From positions 1 through 64,000 of the forward strand of contig MU623385.1 in NCBI GenBank assembly GCA_025201765.1: 64,000 nucleotides of DNA, given 5' to 3'. Of this stretch, positions 24,387 to 36,542 are shown piece by piece. Source of the stretch: Daldinia sp. FL1419 (lineage: Eukaryota > Ascomycota > Sordariomycetes > Xylariales > Hypoxylaceae). Under the pieces are notes generated by a model, which was given only the letters and a program-made list of their open reading frames with translations, ran no database searches and was not told where the DNA came from. The translations under genes and the position numbers were made by a program. Within the stretch, counting starts at the first letter, position 1. Every line of letters starts with the position of its first letter.

Positions 24387-25616
24387 ATGTCTTTTCGCGG
24401 CAAACCTATTATCCCTGCAACACCTCGTGTCATATCACCGAGCCCTACACCCTCTGAAACCCCGGATAATTCTCAAGATTCTTACCTCGGTCCCGTTACG
24501 CGCTCGGCTGCCAGGCGACGACAGGCTGGTAGTGTTGCGCTGCAACAACAACCCCTCCACGAACATGTCGATGAAGATTCAGACCCGGAACTCCGGAGGG
24601 CCCGGACAAGATCTAGAAGCCCCATAAAATCTCGCAAAGTGGGTAGTCTCGCATCCACAAAGACTCCTCGCGCTACTAGGTCCAAAAAGAAAGAAAAGGA
24701 AAATGAAGACGTGAAAACCAAGGAAGAGGCGAAGGAGGTTGTCAAAGAAGGAGTCAAGGAGGAACCTTCCAACGGCCATCTAGCGCTACCAACACCCATC
24801 ATATCAGGGTGGGATTGGCGCGATTTCAGTCGAAGTCCGAGTCCTCTGGGTCTTATTCCAATACATCGACATTTCAAGGTATTCATTCATAAGCACGAGG
24901 TACCGAGAAAAGCGTTGCACGTATCCATCGGATTTCTCGTATATTGGCTCTACGTCAGCGGCACGCAGACTTCGGCGGTTACGCCCTTTTTAATGGGTGC
25001 TCTGGTTCCCATTGCGGCCACGGACTACCTTCGTCATAAAAATGCTTCTTTGAATCGCTTCTATGTCAAGTGCCTTGGTGCCTTGATGCGCGAAACCGAA
25101 TATTCCGGCTGGAACGGTGTCGTTTTCTATCTCCTTGGCGCATGGACCGTTCTTTATTTCTTCCCCAAAGATGTCGCTGTGGTAGCCGTCATGCTCCTAA
25201 GCTGGTGCGATACCGCCGCTAGCACTTTCGGCCGACTATACGGGAGATATACGCCGAGAATTCGACGGGGAAAGTCGTTGGCCGGATCCTTGGCTGCGTT
25301 CCTCGTTGGGGTGGCCACGGCCGGCTGGTTCTGGGGTTTGCTTGCACCGAAAACAGGCCCTTTCCCAGGGGACGAAGATCATCCTTTCATGTTCAAAGGT
25401 ATCTTGCAACTTCCTGCATTTATTTCGAAAGCGCTAGGTCTCTCTGACTCCCAGAGTGTAATTGGTGGCCCGGCTGCCGTTGGACTGCTGAGCTTATGGT
25501 CAGGCCTGGCCGCGGCGGGTAGTGAAGTGGTAAACTTCTTTGATTTAGATGATAATCTTACAATTCCCGTGCTTAGCGGCATCGGGATATGGGGTTTCCT
25601 CAAGATTTTCGGGTAA
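24387..25616 (+). CDS. DGK1: CTP-dependent diacylglycerol kinase Dgk1
   Basis: A single exon of 409 residues from ATG 24387. A disordered, basic N-terminus (residues about 1-150, TPRVISPSPTPSETP and Lys/Glu-rich runs) precedes a multi-helix membrane domain. That domain starts with the family mark FKVFIHKHEVPRKALHVSIGF-like sequence (residues about 160-180), then a TDYLRH...RETEYSGWNG loop, SWCDTAASTFGR and the RRGKSLAGS motif. These are the CTP-transferase signatures of Dgk1, which phosphorylates diacylglycerol with CTP at the ER/nuclear membrane and counteracts the Pah1 phosphatase. Yeast Dgk1 is 290 residues; the extra length here is the N-terminal tail usual in filamentous fungi. Dolichol kinase is related but larger with more helices. 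An in-frame upstream ATG at 24207 exists, but its context resembles leader sequence. Confidence 0.88.
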   Translation: MSFRGKPIIPATPRVISPSPTPSETPDNSQDSYLGPVTRSAARRRQAGSVALQQQPLHEHVDEDSDPELRRARTRSRSPIKSRKVGSLASTKTPRATRSKKKEKENEDVKTKEEAKEVVKEGVKEEPSNGHLALPTPIISGWDWRDFSRSPSPLGLIPIHRHFKVFIHKHEVPRKALHVSIGFLVYWLYVSGTQTSAVTPFLMGALVPIAATDYLRHKNASLNRFYVKCLGALMRETEYSGWNGVVFYLLGAWTVLYFFPKDVAVVAVMLLSWCDTAASTFGRLYGRYTPRIRRGKSLAGSLAAFLVGVATAGWFWGLLAPKTGPFPGDEDHPFMFKGILQLPAFISKALGLSDSQSVIGGPAAVGLLSLWSGLAAAGSEVVNFFDLDDNLTIPVLSGIGIWGFLKIFG

Positions 25617-27659
25617 ATGGAAAGAATCGATAGGATAGTGAGGCCCTTTTAAATGGCCTAGGGCGGTAATGCATTCGGCGTTAGAGGAAGGGGCCGGGAT
25701 CCCAGCAGGTAAAGGTTTGAGGTCAGCTTGTATAGACGCGTTATGACTAGACGTTACGGACAACGGGTTTGGGAAGACTCACTCGCCTCACATTGCTAAA
25801 AGATTTCCCTAGCTCACTTACATGACTTTTGTTTTTCGTCTGGGAGCACGGAAACCTGGAAAAATCGCATGATCTCTGATACACATAGCTATAAAGTTTC
25901 CCAGATGCAGTTCACTAGTTACAACAGCACAAGGTCAAGGGCATACGAAATTGGCGCCAGGGGTTGTTAATACGGCTGAAGGCACTGGAGTATTCTGCGG
26001 GTTTGCCACGGGCATTGGCTAGATCTGTAGTGGCCTGGGTTACGGGATGTCGTGCATGTCTTGGGTTTAGTATATAAAAGGACAAGGAAGAAGAGTTACG
26101 CAGGCCCTACAGACGCAGTCGCAAATTCTATTTACCTCCGACTTACACGGCATGAACCTCTGACGAACTGATGTTCGGGGTCTTAAGCTTGACTATGATG
26201 TACTCTTACTGTCTTAATATCTTTTGACATATGGGGAGCATCGACTAGGGCTCTCTCTATCGCGCGAGCTTGACTGGCTCACCAGCACATGAGGGGCCCG
26301 TCGAATAGCGAGTATGCGAGGAAACTCGTGGTTAAGAATCCGCCACTCCAAGACGGACCAAACGATTAAATTATCCACACGATCTGTGCCGCCCTCCACA
26401 TGTGTCTTCGTTTTGTCATCGTCCCACAAGCAGCGCTACTCATTGTTTTTGATGATACATTTTCATTCGTACCCTGATTGCTGATCGGTCCGTTGGCAAC
26501 TTGGATTTATGTAGGCCTTGGGTATGCGATGAGTTGTCTCGTTGGTGAGGTAGTATCTTATCCCCGACCCTGCATAATTAGAACTTTTGATACGCCATTA
26601 CGCCTCACATTTTGTGCAACCAGCCTGTTTCTTTCTGGCGATACAAGCGCGTTATCGCCCAGCTGGAAGGAAGCCCTATTGGGTTTTCTACGTGTAATTC
26701 TTCTGCTGGAGGGAATGCCATCATTTCTTAGAACAGTTAGCTCGTATTTGCAATTTGTGGAAGCTAAGAGAACACAGGTAGAAGCTATTCTCACCGCGCA
26801 ACTACTACTGCATAGGTACCTATGTCTCCATCCATCGGACTGAACGGAACTGCATACGGCTCTAGACAGTCGACTACCTTCTAATTAACCTAGGTTAGTA
26901 GTCCCACTAGCTTCATGTTCGATGAACCCAGCGTTTTGGGATGCTCCCTGCAACTAGACCGATAGCGACAATCCCGAAGGTATTCGCATACCGTGAAAGT
27001 CACGCCTCCCCACACCCTCGTCCAAGTTCGCTGCATCTCCCATGCATGGATTACAAGACTACTCGAATAGACTGGTAGAACATCTAGACGTCAACCTATT
27101 ATATGATTAGCCTCTTCGCCAAAGCCGCTCTATGGCGAATCCAGAAGGATTGGCCCATGCCCCCGCCTTGTTTTTGCCTATTGGTAAAATCGAAGCCGAT
27201 TCCTTATAGCTCATATCCGAGAGATCTATAAGTGTTAAAGCGCATGTTAAAGCGCATGTGCGCACTGGTCTGCGCAACCGTACTGGATCTGGCCTATGAT
27301 CCTAGACGTGGACTTTATGTCTTCCTCGAATCCATAAATTTCACCGAATAACACCTGGTGCACATATGTAATACTAGTATCTTTCCCGGCCACTGGCATA
27401 CAGCTCGGCTCGTTATCCCCGATTTTATATATTACGACGACTTGGTTTCCTTGGATAAAAAACGTCAGTTCCTTGCCCTGCTGTATATACCTACCTATCT
27501 ACCTAGGTACCCATCTGACGCTTACTTGTTTCAAAGGAGAGAGAAAAAAAGGTCCCGACGAACAATTAAACCCGCTAGGTAACTCTAGATTGTTTTGTAA
27601 GACAATATCGATCAACGGGATCTAACCCGAAGAGGCCAATTGGTGTTTTCTTACGCATC

Positions 27660-27704
27660 AGGATTCAGGATACAGGATACAGGATACAGGAATACAGGAT
27701 ACCA
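27660..27704. repeat. 7-base tandem GGATACA
   Basis: Four to five tandem units of GGATACA with one single-base insertion (GGAATACA), starting in GGATTCA. Intergenic. Confidence 0.8.
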
Positions 27705-28193
27705 GTGCCAGCGCATCATGCCGCATTGTGCATATATGTACATTCCATTCCGCCCCAGCTCCAAACTACAAAGCCAGGTACAAGCCAACCACTTACACCG
27801 GAGCTTGGCCTGCTTGGCTACTCTTCCCGCCTCATGGCATTATAAGTACCTAGGTTAGGTAGGTACCTTACCTATCATATATATCGTGTTCTATATTCTA
27901 GAAGAAGATAGCTCCAACGTGGAGAGGATGATAGGTCGGCCTCTTGCACCGATTCATGTTTTAGATCAGCCCTCTCTCTTGTCTCAATTCCAACAGCCGA
28001 CTTCCGAAAACCACGAGTTCTTCAGCACACCATTTACGAGAAAAATACATGTTGCGGACACGTTATGTACGCCAAGACTTGTTCACGATAGCCAAAGCCA
28101 AAGGGTTGCTAAGAGGTGTCGAAAGGTGTTCAAGGTGTGGTGGGGCACAACCGTTTTTTTCTTCTTCTTCTTTGTTCCTTTTCCCACTTTACC

Positions 28194-28245
28194 GCTGCTA
28201 ATGGCTGCTAATGGCTGCTAATGGGTTGTAATGGGTTGTAATGGA
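28194..28245. repeat. 10-base tandem, two variants
   Basis: Three units of GCTGCTAATG followed by two of GGTTGTAATG. The switch between variants inside one array suggests unit-wise duplication after divergence. Intergenic. Confidence 0.8.
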
Positions 28246-28683
28246 GGTCATGGAGGGGCAAGTTCCAGGGCCAGCGGAGTCTTCCCCCTTTCACTACCAA
28301 AGAAAAACGTAATTCCTATCCATGGTCCCGTTTACTATTCCCCTTACCCTTCTAGGCTTTCCCCCCCCTCCCATGACAGAGAATCTTCCTGGATTTTAGA
28401 CCAATTAGAAAATTCCAAAATGCATTTTCATAAATTCCCTTCTCAAAAGGTAAAGCGAGCCATACAAAACCACGCACGACGTTCCCAATACAGAAAGACA
28501 GGGTCACTTCAGAACGTATTTCTTGCATGCTTCCATCGCCCCTGGTTTTTGGGAATGGATGTATACTTGTAAAAGACAAGCGCATTCCATAATTACCAAT
28601 CAGTAGAACGAAGAGGTTAGAAAGGGGAAACGAAGGGGGGGCTAGGAATGTTTAAATAAATGAATATAACTACGTACATAAAG

Positions 28684-28712
28684 ATAAAATAAAATAATAA
28701 TAATAATAATAA
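28684..28712. repeat. (AAT)n microsatellite
   Basis: An AATAATAAT run with flanking AAAATA sequence in a gene-free region. Confidence 0.8.
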
Positions 28713-31644
28713 AAGTAATAATACAATAAAAAGACGAGGAAAAATAAATCAAATCAAATAGATAAGTTTCCCCCCCAAAATGACGCTCTCAATTCAATTC
28801 GGCTGGCTCCAAGCTTGACAACACATCATCACACAAAATGCCCGATCTTGCTGCACTTCTGCCTGACTGACCAGTAGCGAGCAACGTTGACATTATTCCA
28901 ACGTCTGCTTTTCTGACGGCACCACTTTCCTGGCTTTCCTCCTTTACTAAGTCCTCATCTTGGGAGGGTTTTTTTTTATACCATTCTTAATTCCCGTACT
29001 AGGATAATATTTTTTTTAAAAAATGAAGAAAAAAAAAGATAGTAATAAAATAACAATAATCCTGGTCCAACGACCCGTCAGCCTAATAAAGCTGCCAGTG
29101 CAGATGCGAGTCCGCTTCCTACTACCACCACCCCTACCCAATCTACCTCCCATCTAGGTATCTAACCTAGGCACTTTTACCTTACCTTTGGTCCCAGTTC
29201 TCCATCCGGCTTCCCTTCGAATACACGAGAGAAGAATAAAAACATGATAATAAAATCCATCGCTGCTTTTGCGGGATAAAAAAAAAAAAAAAAGGTACCT
29301 ACTTACCTACCTACATACCTAACCTACGTGTTAGCGTCAGCGCGCTTGTTCGCGAACAGGATCGGTCGTCCGTCTCTCCGAATAGGGCTTAGGGGCACCA
29401 ACCCGGCTGGGCGGTCTGGCATACGTCTAACTCGCATCTATATAGTCCAAGACCTCTCCCTACCTATCCTATCTTATCCTATCGTCAGAAGGGAGGGAAA
29501 AAAAAGAGAAGAATATGAAAAAAAAAAATTAAAAAATTTCATTATTCGACTGATCTAACGGCTACCCGTCCTATCTACACGCCCCCCACTTAGAGGACAT
29601 GACGGCAGACACTTTCATTTTTTTATTCTTTAGTAAATTCTTTTTTTTTTCTTTTCTGGGCTTGTTGTATTGTACGTGCCACGTCCAATCCCGAGGGACA
29701 ACGTATACGCCTGGCCCCTCTGGAGTATCTAATAGGAAACCTCTTCTCGGTACATAGGGCCCTGGTATCCTGATTTCCCTTTCCATGCTGCACGTTCCAT
29801 AGTTCCAGATCCCGGATGGTGGATGGGGCCCGTTTTCGTTATACTTACTAGGCCGTCTGTTGGCTTACTTCTGAGGCGAGAAAGAAAATTTATTTCTTCC
29901 ATGACTACATCTGTATAGTAGGCACATAAGCATGCTACTTACATAGAGGTAGGTAGGTATGTAGAGAGAGAGAGAATGTCCATCTTCGAGTTCGGGTCCC
30001 TGGTCGGTTCCCGTCAGACCTAGAAGCCCTGCCTTGCTAGATATATCTCGTCTTTCTTATGTCAGTCTACTACGATGATACCCTTATTCATCCTTTCATC
30101 CCTCGTCCCCCGTCATGTCTCCCATCCGCAGGAAGCCGGTTGGTCCCGTCCGTCATTCTGCAACCGCTTCCCCGATCTTCCCCCTTCCTGTCTACCTCCA
30201 CAATATATCATGTACTGTACCCACGTCTGCAGACGTACGTCTTTCTCCTGCTTGCATATATTAGACGACATCCTTCGTACCACGCCCACATATCAGACAC
30301 AATACGCCGAAAGCTCTGTACTGCCCGAGCTACCAACTAGTCAGCCTACTTCAAACCCCCCTGCCTGCAGCAAGTGGCGTGTCGTCTAGATCCTCCTGCG
30401 TCTGATATATCCACTCCCCTCCAGCAAGCTACCTGTTCAAGCTTCGCTGTCCCATCCGAGGAAGACCTACCCTGTCGTATCCTGTGCCCCCACAGCATCT
30501 TGTTCCTGACTGGAAGTGATAATCGCCCCTTCTCGGCACATGCCAGAAGGGAAAAGTAGAAAGAGCACCAAACCTCGTTCCTTTTCGAACGAGTTTCATA
30601 CTCTAACTGGTGACCGAAGAAGCCATAGTTGTGCCGAATCGATCCCAAGTTCCGAGCTATATCTTATTGCCCCCCCAGCCTGAGCTATTGGAAATACGCA
30701 CACGCCCCATGGAGATCTGCCCACATACAACATGGAACATGACTAGGCTACCTATCTCGTCATGCATATGTGACTTTCTTGTATTCTTTGGCCAACTTGT
30801 CGGTTTACCTATCTTACCTGGTTATTCCCCTCGCGGCTTTCTTCTACCTATCCTCTATATGAGTGGCCTGCTCACCTTAAAATGGTGTCAATGTAATCCG
30901 CCACGTCGGTAAGCGAAGGCATATAGACAATCCGAGGGAAGTATATACGTATATATCTCACGTATTGGTAGGGACCAGGGCTCGGCGGAAGGGGGTACGA
31001 ATACTAGACTCCAATATTATAGTTCGTTCACACCGATGGCTCGTAGTACCCTTACGCACACTCTCAGTCTTGTGTGTACTTGTCTGTTCTCTTCATCCGT
31101 TTACCATCTGGGAAGCTAGAGCCCTTGCCTCCCCGTCCCTTGTCCTCCCTTGGGCCAACGATATATCCTATATCGAGCGGGGTCGCAGAGAACTATTCTC
31201 GATCGACGAATAGAGTCATCAACACTTATCCCATATGGACGGGACTAGAGATGGCCCGTTCTCGTTATGCCATCGAGCCGGGCAAGTCCTTCGAAAGGTA
31301 AGAAGAAAAAAAGTATAAAAGGGGGTGTTGTTGACGGGTTGAGCTCGTCTTCTTCTTCCTTCTTTCTTTTTTCAAACCATCCCAACTTCCAAAGTCCTAT
31401 CTATCTTGATTGCTTGCCGATTCAGAGGTTTTCTTCTGTCATTGTCCTTGTTTGTCAAGACCTTACCTTGCTCTTGACTCACCACACACCTACCCACACC
31501 TCACACAAACAAAGGACTCCCCAGGAGTCTAGCACACAAGTCGCATACCCACACATTGTCTTGCAATTCCATTGCAACCAATTCGTCCTAGTCTTTCTCA
31601 AAAGACGTCCCACTACCATCTCCAATCAACATTTAGCTACTACC

Positions 31645-32426
31645 ATGGCGTCCTACGGCACACAATACTACACCACTGCGGCGGTACCCATTCCCAGCAA
31701 AGCGGACCAGTACCAACAATACTACCAGAGCGGCGGCAGCAATTACTCTGTATCACCATCTGAGGATGACCAGCGCGAGCGTGACGCCTCTGTCACTTCC
31801 GGTGTGCCTTCTTATGGTAACAGCAGCAATGCTGCTAGCTACGCCACTAGCTACACCAGCGGCGACTACGGCGATGGCACTCAAAGCGGCGGCTCTGTTA
31901 ATGGCGTTGACTTCAACGACTATATGCAAAACCGCTTCGATGAGTCCTTCGACCCCATCCCGCTAGACCGCAGTCTAGCTCGCCAGGCCCAGACGTAAGT
32001 TCTAGACTCCCAAATACTTACCACGTTCCCTACGAACTTCGCGACCTTGTTCTAGAGCGGAGAACGATCGAACGCAAAGGGGCGAAAATAAAAACTACGA
32101 AGAAAGTTAGCTAACAGTAAACCTCAATTAGTTCCGGTCAGCTTAACAACAAGCACCGCGAACTTTTGGAAATGCAAGCGAAAGCTCAGGCGCGATTAGC
32201 AAAATCGCGTGCACGATTCCAGCAGGGTCTAGACGATGCACGAGAGGTCCACGCAGATCTAGAATGGACGAGCAAGAAGATTGGGTAAAATGACCCCTAA
32301 AAGCGAGGAAAGCTAAATAAACAAAATTTGCTAATAAGACGCAGATCGCTGAAAAAGAAGGCAGAGAAATATCATGCCAAAGAATACCAGAAAGCCTGCG
32401 GAAAATACCCTTCTCCCGACTACTAG
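31645..32426 (+). CDS. KXD1: KxDL-domain protein (BLOC-1-associated Kxd1)
   Basis: Three exons, 31645-31994, 32132-32284 and 32345-32426, give 194 residues. Both introns have GT/AG ends, with a clear GCTAAC branch site in the first. The N-terminal half is low-complexity Ser/Tyr/Gly. The C-terminal half, from FDESFDPIPLDRSLARQ on, is a continuous coiled coil with the family core VHADLEWTSKKIGSLKKK, equivalent to the K-x-D-L region, and ends KYPSPDY. Kxd1 joins the BLOC-1 complex in endosome maturation in fungi and lysosome-related organelle biogenesis in animals. The start at 31645 has a good ACCATGG context. The frame is open back to an ATG at 31267, but that 126-codon extension reads like leader DNA. 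Confidence 0.85.
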
Positions 32427-33527
32427 AATAAGAGCCCTAAAAATCAAAAGGGGAAAAGGAGGTGTTTTTAACGGTTTTCTACGCATGTCGTTGATTTTAG
32501 GTTTTTAGCGGCTGATATCGTCTCCTTATGCACACTCCCCTCCCATCGCTGCTTTACGGGTAGTGCGGTACAAGGTAGCTTGGTATGCGTGGTGTGTCAT
32601 CGCATTTCGGTTCCTGCATCTCTGCTCCTCATGCAGCGAGCGGGCCGGCCGGCTTTAGCTGGGCAGGGCTGTTTCACGAGGTTACGAGTTATGATTGGAC
32701 AACACGGACGATCTTGGGGGCGTTGTGGGTTAAAAGTACCATCTTTGTCTTTAGCAGGGTAATGCTCGCGTGGGCGGCGGGATGATGATATGCATCTGAC
32801 CGGTCGAGTAGCGCCCGAGGTTCGCACAGCTGCAAACTAAGTTGATCGCGAGCTAGGGGCTTGGGGTTAGCGGGCGGCAGTACATCAAGTTTCCTAGGGA
32901 CACACTCGGGGGCGTAGGAAAAGAATGTATTCCTAGATAGATCACATAGTCTCCCCAGTCTCCAGCGTAGAGACGGCACTTGTCCGCTTCGGGACATGGA
33001 TATTGCCCTTTTTGTAATAAGTCAAAAAGGTTACGGGGCGGTGGCTGGCCTATGTTCGGGTAGGGTTTTCCTTGGGCGTTCCATTGGATTGGTATCGTAC
33101 TTCTCTTAGACATAGTAATACAGCTTTTCACCGTTCGGTGACCCGATCCAGTGCCGTGTGTGTACGTCTTAGACACGGTGGACCTTATATGGCCCATCCC
33201 CTCCTAGGCTGACGAAGGCCGAGGGCCCACATCGGTCCTTCGACTTGTCATGTGAGATACCGGGCTTAATCCATCACGAAGGGATACTTGTTGTACGTTT
33301 ATGATTGTCACGTGATACAGTGACGTCCCTAGATAAGAAACGTTTAACCTAAGATATTCCATCTGTTAGGCGTTAACATCTTATAGAAACATAGTAAGGG
33401 GGTATGGCATACTCATCCATCCTCATCCATCCTCATCCACCCTTGATCTGAATAAGCGCAATGACTCGGCTAGATAATCTAAGTTTAAGGTCGACCGGAA
33501 CGTAGTTTGACCGATGGTAATAGCAAC
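32427..33527. other. Convergent intergenic region
   Basis: About 1.1 kb between KXD1 and a minus-strand gene. It is GC-normal near 32500-33250 with short frames on both strands that match nothing. A small tandem lies at 33412-33441. Otherwise empty. Confidence 0.45.
33412..33441. repeat. 10-base tandem TCATCCATCC
   Basis: About two and a half units of TCATCCATCC in intergenic DNA. Confidence 0.75.
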
Positions 33528-34172
33528 TCATCGTTTCGCTTCCTCCCAAGACATCCAACTGCCCCTTGGCCCCAAGCCCTTCGTTTGCTCTAGTCGTTCC
33601 CAAGGGTTGACGTTTGAACTCGGATCATAGTAATCGCCCCACCATTTCTTCCCTGGCTCATGCCCCTGACTTTGCCGGCTTTGATAATTACCACGTCCAT
33701 TGCCTCGACTAGCAGGACCTCCACCCGTGCTCAATTCCGATGATTGACCTCCCACCACATGACCTGGATAATCTCTAGTCATAGTATCAATTTTAGTAGT
33801 AGACATAGTATTGTCTGTTGGGCTAACAGCGACTATATCCGGCGGGCGTGAAGTATCCAAATATTGAGGTCCCGGCTCACTATCGCTCCCCTCTTTGGGG
33901 TCGTTATGCACTGGGCTTTCTGCAGCACCAACTTCATCATCTTCAAGATTGATCTCGTCATTATTCCTCACCCTAACTCCAAGGGGAATTGCATTTGAAC
34001 CTGACTTCGCTTCGCTGTTCCGACGAAGGGGAATGGAAGTAGTGGTTGACGCCACAACGGCGTCCGCACGAGGATTGAACTTGCGTCGCTTGTTGGGGTT
34101 AGTTTGGGCCCCAAAGCTTGAAAAACCCATAGCTTGCGCCATAGCCGCGGTAGTGTCATCGGTTTCTTCCAT
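33528..34172 (-). CDS. Conserved fungal hypothetical protein with basic nuclear signal
   Basis: An intact single exon of 214 residues. The N-terminus (MEETDDTTAAMAQAMGFSSF) leads into a basic NKRRKFNP segment at about residues 27-34, a good nuclear-import signal. A long disordered acidic and Ser/Pro-rich middle and a Gly/Arg/Gln patch (GNGRGNYQSRQSQG) follow. The C-terminal 35 residues are the most structured: KKWWGDYYDPSSNVNPWERLE, then GSWMSWEEAKR. Similar Trp-rich endings occur in uncharacterised ascomycete proteins as I remember them, but I cannot name the family. The layout suggests a nuclear, possibly RNA-associated, factor with a short C-terminal binding motif. That is inference only. 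Confidence 0.68.
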   Translation of the reverse strand: MEETDDTTAAMAQAMGFSSFGAQTNPNKRRKFNPRADAVVASTTTSIPLRRNSEAKSGSNAIPLGVRVRNNDEINLEDDEVGAAESPVHNDPKEGSDSEPGPQYLDTSRPPDIVAVSPTDNTMSTTKIDTMTRDYPGHVVGGQSSELSTGGGPASRGNGRGNYQSRQSQGHEPGKKWWGDYYDPSSNVNPWERLEQTKGLGPRGSWMSWEEAKR

Positions 34173-35131
34173 GATGAATTAATAGAGCTCCTTGTAAATA
34201 GGCTTAGCACAGCTTAGACGCGTTCAAAATGAGAATGGTTAAAGCGGTGGAATTTAGATTCAATTAAAATGGGAGGTGAATGAAGCAAAATTTCGATACG
34301 GGTCTATAAGTTAAGTACCCCTAAAATTTATTCTCATAAATCCTCAGATAAACCGATGCAGATTGATCGTAGCTTAATGAGACTAGTTAGATGATGTGAA
34401 GTTGAGAATGAGGTGAATTGAAGATTGGTTGAAGACTGTTAAATTGGTAAATTTAGTGACAAAGTTAGTGATAAATTTAGCTCAGACTCAGAGACAAACG
34501 AGAAATTAAGACCGAGCCTCTCATTCGGCAGCCACTTACTTGCCTAAGGTTAGTTTAGCCCCGTGTTTAAACCTTATTTAAGCCGGAAGGACCGTTATGA
34601 AAATAATGAAGTGCCTAATAAAGGATGTGACGTTGGATTTTTGCTGACTTATCATGACAACATTTTGGAACTAGATTCCAGAGTTGAATAGTCCAAGGTT
34701 TTGGTGAATTTGCAGGTGCTACGAGCTTTCCATTTATACTAACCGTTAATTTCTTGTTATTATTTTGCCAATTGCTCAGACCTTCTCTAGAAACTTCATG
34801 CGTAATGGATGTCATGTACCTTGGTTATTAGGTAACCCTATGTACCTCTATCGGATAAATTAGAAAGTTAAATCCTGAAGAATTGATCGACGGAATTGAA
34901 ATATATGTAATTCCTCCAAGCAAATTCGCGTCTTTGAATATGAACGGCACACAATGTACAACGTTGAAGATACAGTGCGATAATAATTAATTTACTGTAC
35001 ACCCTCTGCATCTTCTGCATCTCTAATCCTGCATATCCTCTATTCCAACATAATATAGATCATGTCTCTCTTCAACCTTATCTCAACAATCATAAGTTTA
35101 TAGGTGTTAGGCCATTTACATTAGACTCGGT
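34173..35131. other. Divergent intergenic region
   Basis: About 960 AT-leaning bases between two divergently transcribed genes. They probably hold both promoters. No repeat or RNA gene is visible. Confidence 0.45.
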
Positions 35132-36333
35132 ATGCCTTTGTGAGTGCTTCCACCCTAATCTATCTATCCCAATTCAAAAATACGATCGACCTTATTAACA
35201 AGTAGTTCCAAAGACATCTTCTGGGCAAGAAATCGTGGAATGTCTACAACCCTAAGAATATCGAGCGCGTAAAGCGCGACGAAGCAGCCGCCAAGGCCCT
35301 CGAGGAAATCGAAGAACAACGCCAGCAAGAAGTTGATGCTGAACGCCGTCTAGCCATCTTACGGGGAGAACCACCGCCACCCTTATCTTCCCCCGCTCAC
35401 CCTCAACCACACATCGAAGACGGGTCTAACGGTCGAAAGCGAAGTGGCGAGGAAGACCTAGCAACACCGGGCCATAATAGAGAGCGTAGGAAGCGAAAAC
35501 GCATAGGCGAAGATGACACGGATTTCGAGTTGCGCCTTGCACGCGAGCGGGCGGGCATTTCGCAAACGATTAGCGACGCTCTCGTAAAAAAGACTAGTAA
35601 TGCCCCGCTCGTAGATCACACTGGCCACATAGATTTATTCCCCGAAGAGCGATCGCGCGCGCCTATACAGAAAAATGAGGAGGCCGAGCGGGAAGCTTCT
35701 AAGAAGAAGCAAGAGTATGAAGACCAATATACCATGCGCTTTTCCAACGCCGCCGGCAAGGACGGTTTAGCTGGTCCCTGGTATGCCAAAGGTGACGATC
35801 TGAAGGGTATCACAAATGGCGACCTAGAAGTCCCTAGTAAAGATGTATGGGGTAACGAGGACCCACGGCGACGGGAAAGGGAGGCTGCACGTGTCGTAGC
35901 CAACGATCCCCTAGCAATGATGAAGAGAGGCGCCGCAAAGGTTAGAGAGGTCGAGAAAGAGAGACGGAAGTTGAACGAAGAAAGGGGGCGAGAATTGAAG
36001 CAACTTCAAAAGGAAGAAAAAAGACGAGAGAGAAGGAAGCGACACGAAGGAAGAAAAGACTACGAGGACCTCGAAGGGTTTACTCTGGATGGTGCGGTTT
36101 CTAGCCAACCCCAGGACTGCTCCAAAAACGACGACGATAACCATCATTACCGACGACGACACCGGCACTCCCGAGACGAAAATGAACGGTCTCGGCGTCA
36201 TCCGGAGCACAAAGAGCATAGGGAGCATCGGCACGGTGACCAGAGACGGAGTTCCCGATCGGATCACCGGGAGCGAGATGGGGGATTATCGAAGCATAAT
36301 AGACGGCGAGAGGGGAGGGCGGACAATTATTAA
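35132..36333 (+). CDS. LENG1-like CIR_N-domain protein
   Basis: Two exons, a tiny 8-base first exon (35132-35139) and 35214-36333, give 375 residues. Splicing at GTGAGT and the AG at 35212-35213 joins MPL to HLLGKKSWNVYN, the family N-terminus. Other visible acceptors break that frame. The N-terminal CIR_N region continues NIERVKRDEAAAKALEE as a charged helix. Later landmarks are HIDLFPEE, GPWYA and NDPLAMMKRGAAKVRE, and the tail is extremely basic (RRRHRHSRDENERSRRH). This order matches the leukocyte-receptor-cluster member 1 (LENG1) family, which has been linked to spliceosomes in animals. A nuclear splicing-related role is therefore likely but inferred. Cwc25 has a related CIR_N start but lacks the DPLAMM segment. 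Confidence 0.82.
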
Positions 36334-36542
36334 CACCGGGTCATTTCACAGGTTCAGGCGTTAGTCTTTCGAGTATTAGATACCCCTTTGCCTTATGGAG
36401 GCACCACAATATTACCTGCGTATTCGTGATTAGACGGATATCATACTACTTCCCGTCCTGCAATGCCCTTAGCCTACGGGTATCATTAATAATTACAACT
36501 CCTAAACCGTCTATTGTTAGACTTCTAGCCCCCAAACGCCCG

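Larger units (their letters stand above)
25617..31644. other. Six-kilobase gene-free region
   Basis: This is the longest gap outside the AT-rich block. All frames are short and lack family resemblance. It holds simple repeats (27660-27704, 28194-28245, 28684-28712, poly-A near 29279), several C- and T-rich tracts and numerous ACCTAGGTA words. The last 1.5 kb is pyrimidine-rich like a long promoter or leader of the KXD1 gene: CTTCTTCTTCCTTC at 31348, then TCACACAAACAAAG. A decayed gene or noncoding RNA cannot be excluded by reading. Confidence 0.45.

Noticed and set aside
26478..26843. 121-codon plus-strand frame in the six-kilobase gap
   Set aside because: Hydrophobic but without helix spacing, signal peptide or family resemblance; overlapped by an equally long minus frame.
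29571..29786. 71-codon minus-strand frame with Pro/Gly-rich start
   Set aside because: Reads partly like protein, but no family, no splice sites, and poly-Lys from a T-run; too weak to call.
31267..31644. N-terminal extension of KXD1 from the upstream ATG
   Set aside because: Low-complexity pyrimidine-rich leader sequence; the ATG at 31645 has better context and gives the family length.
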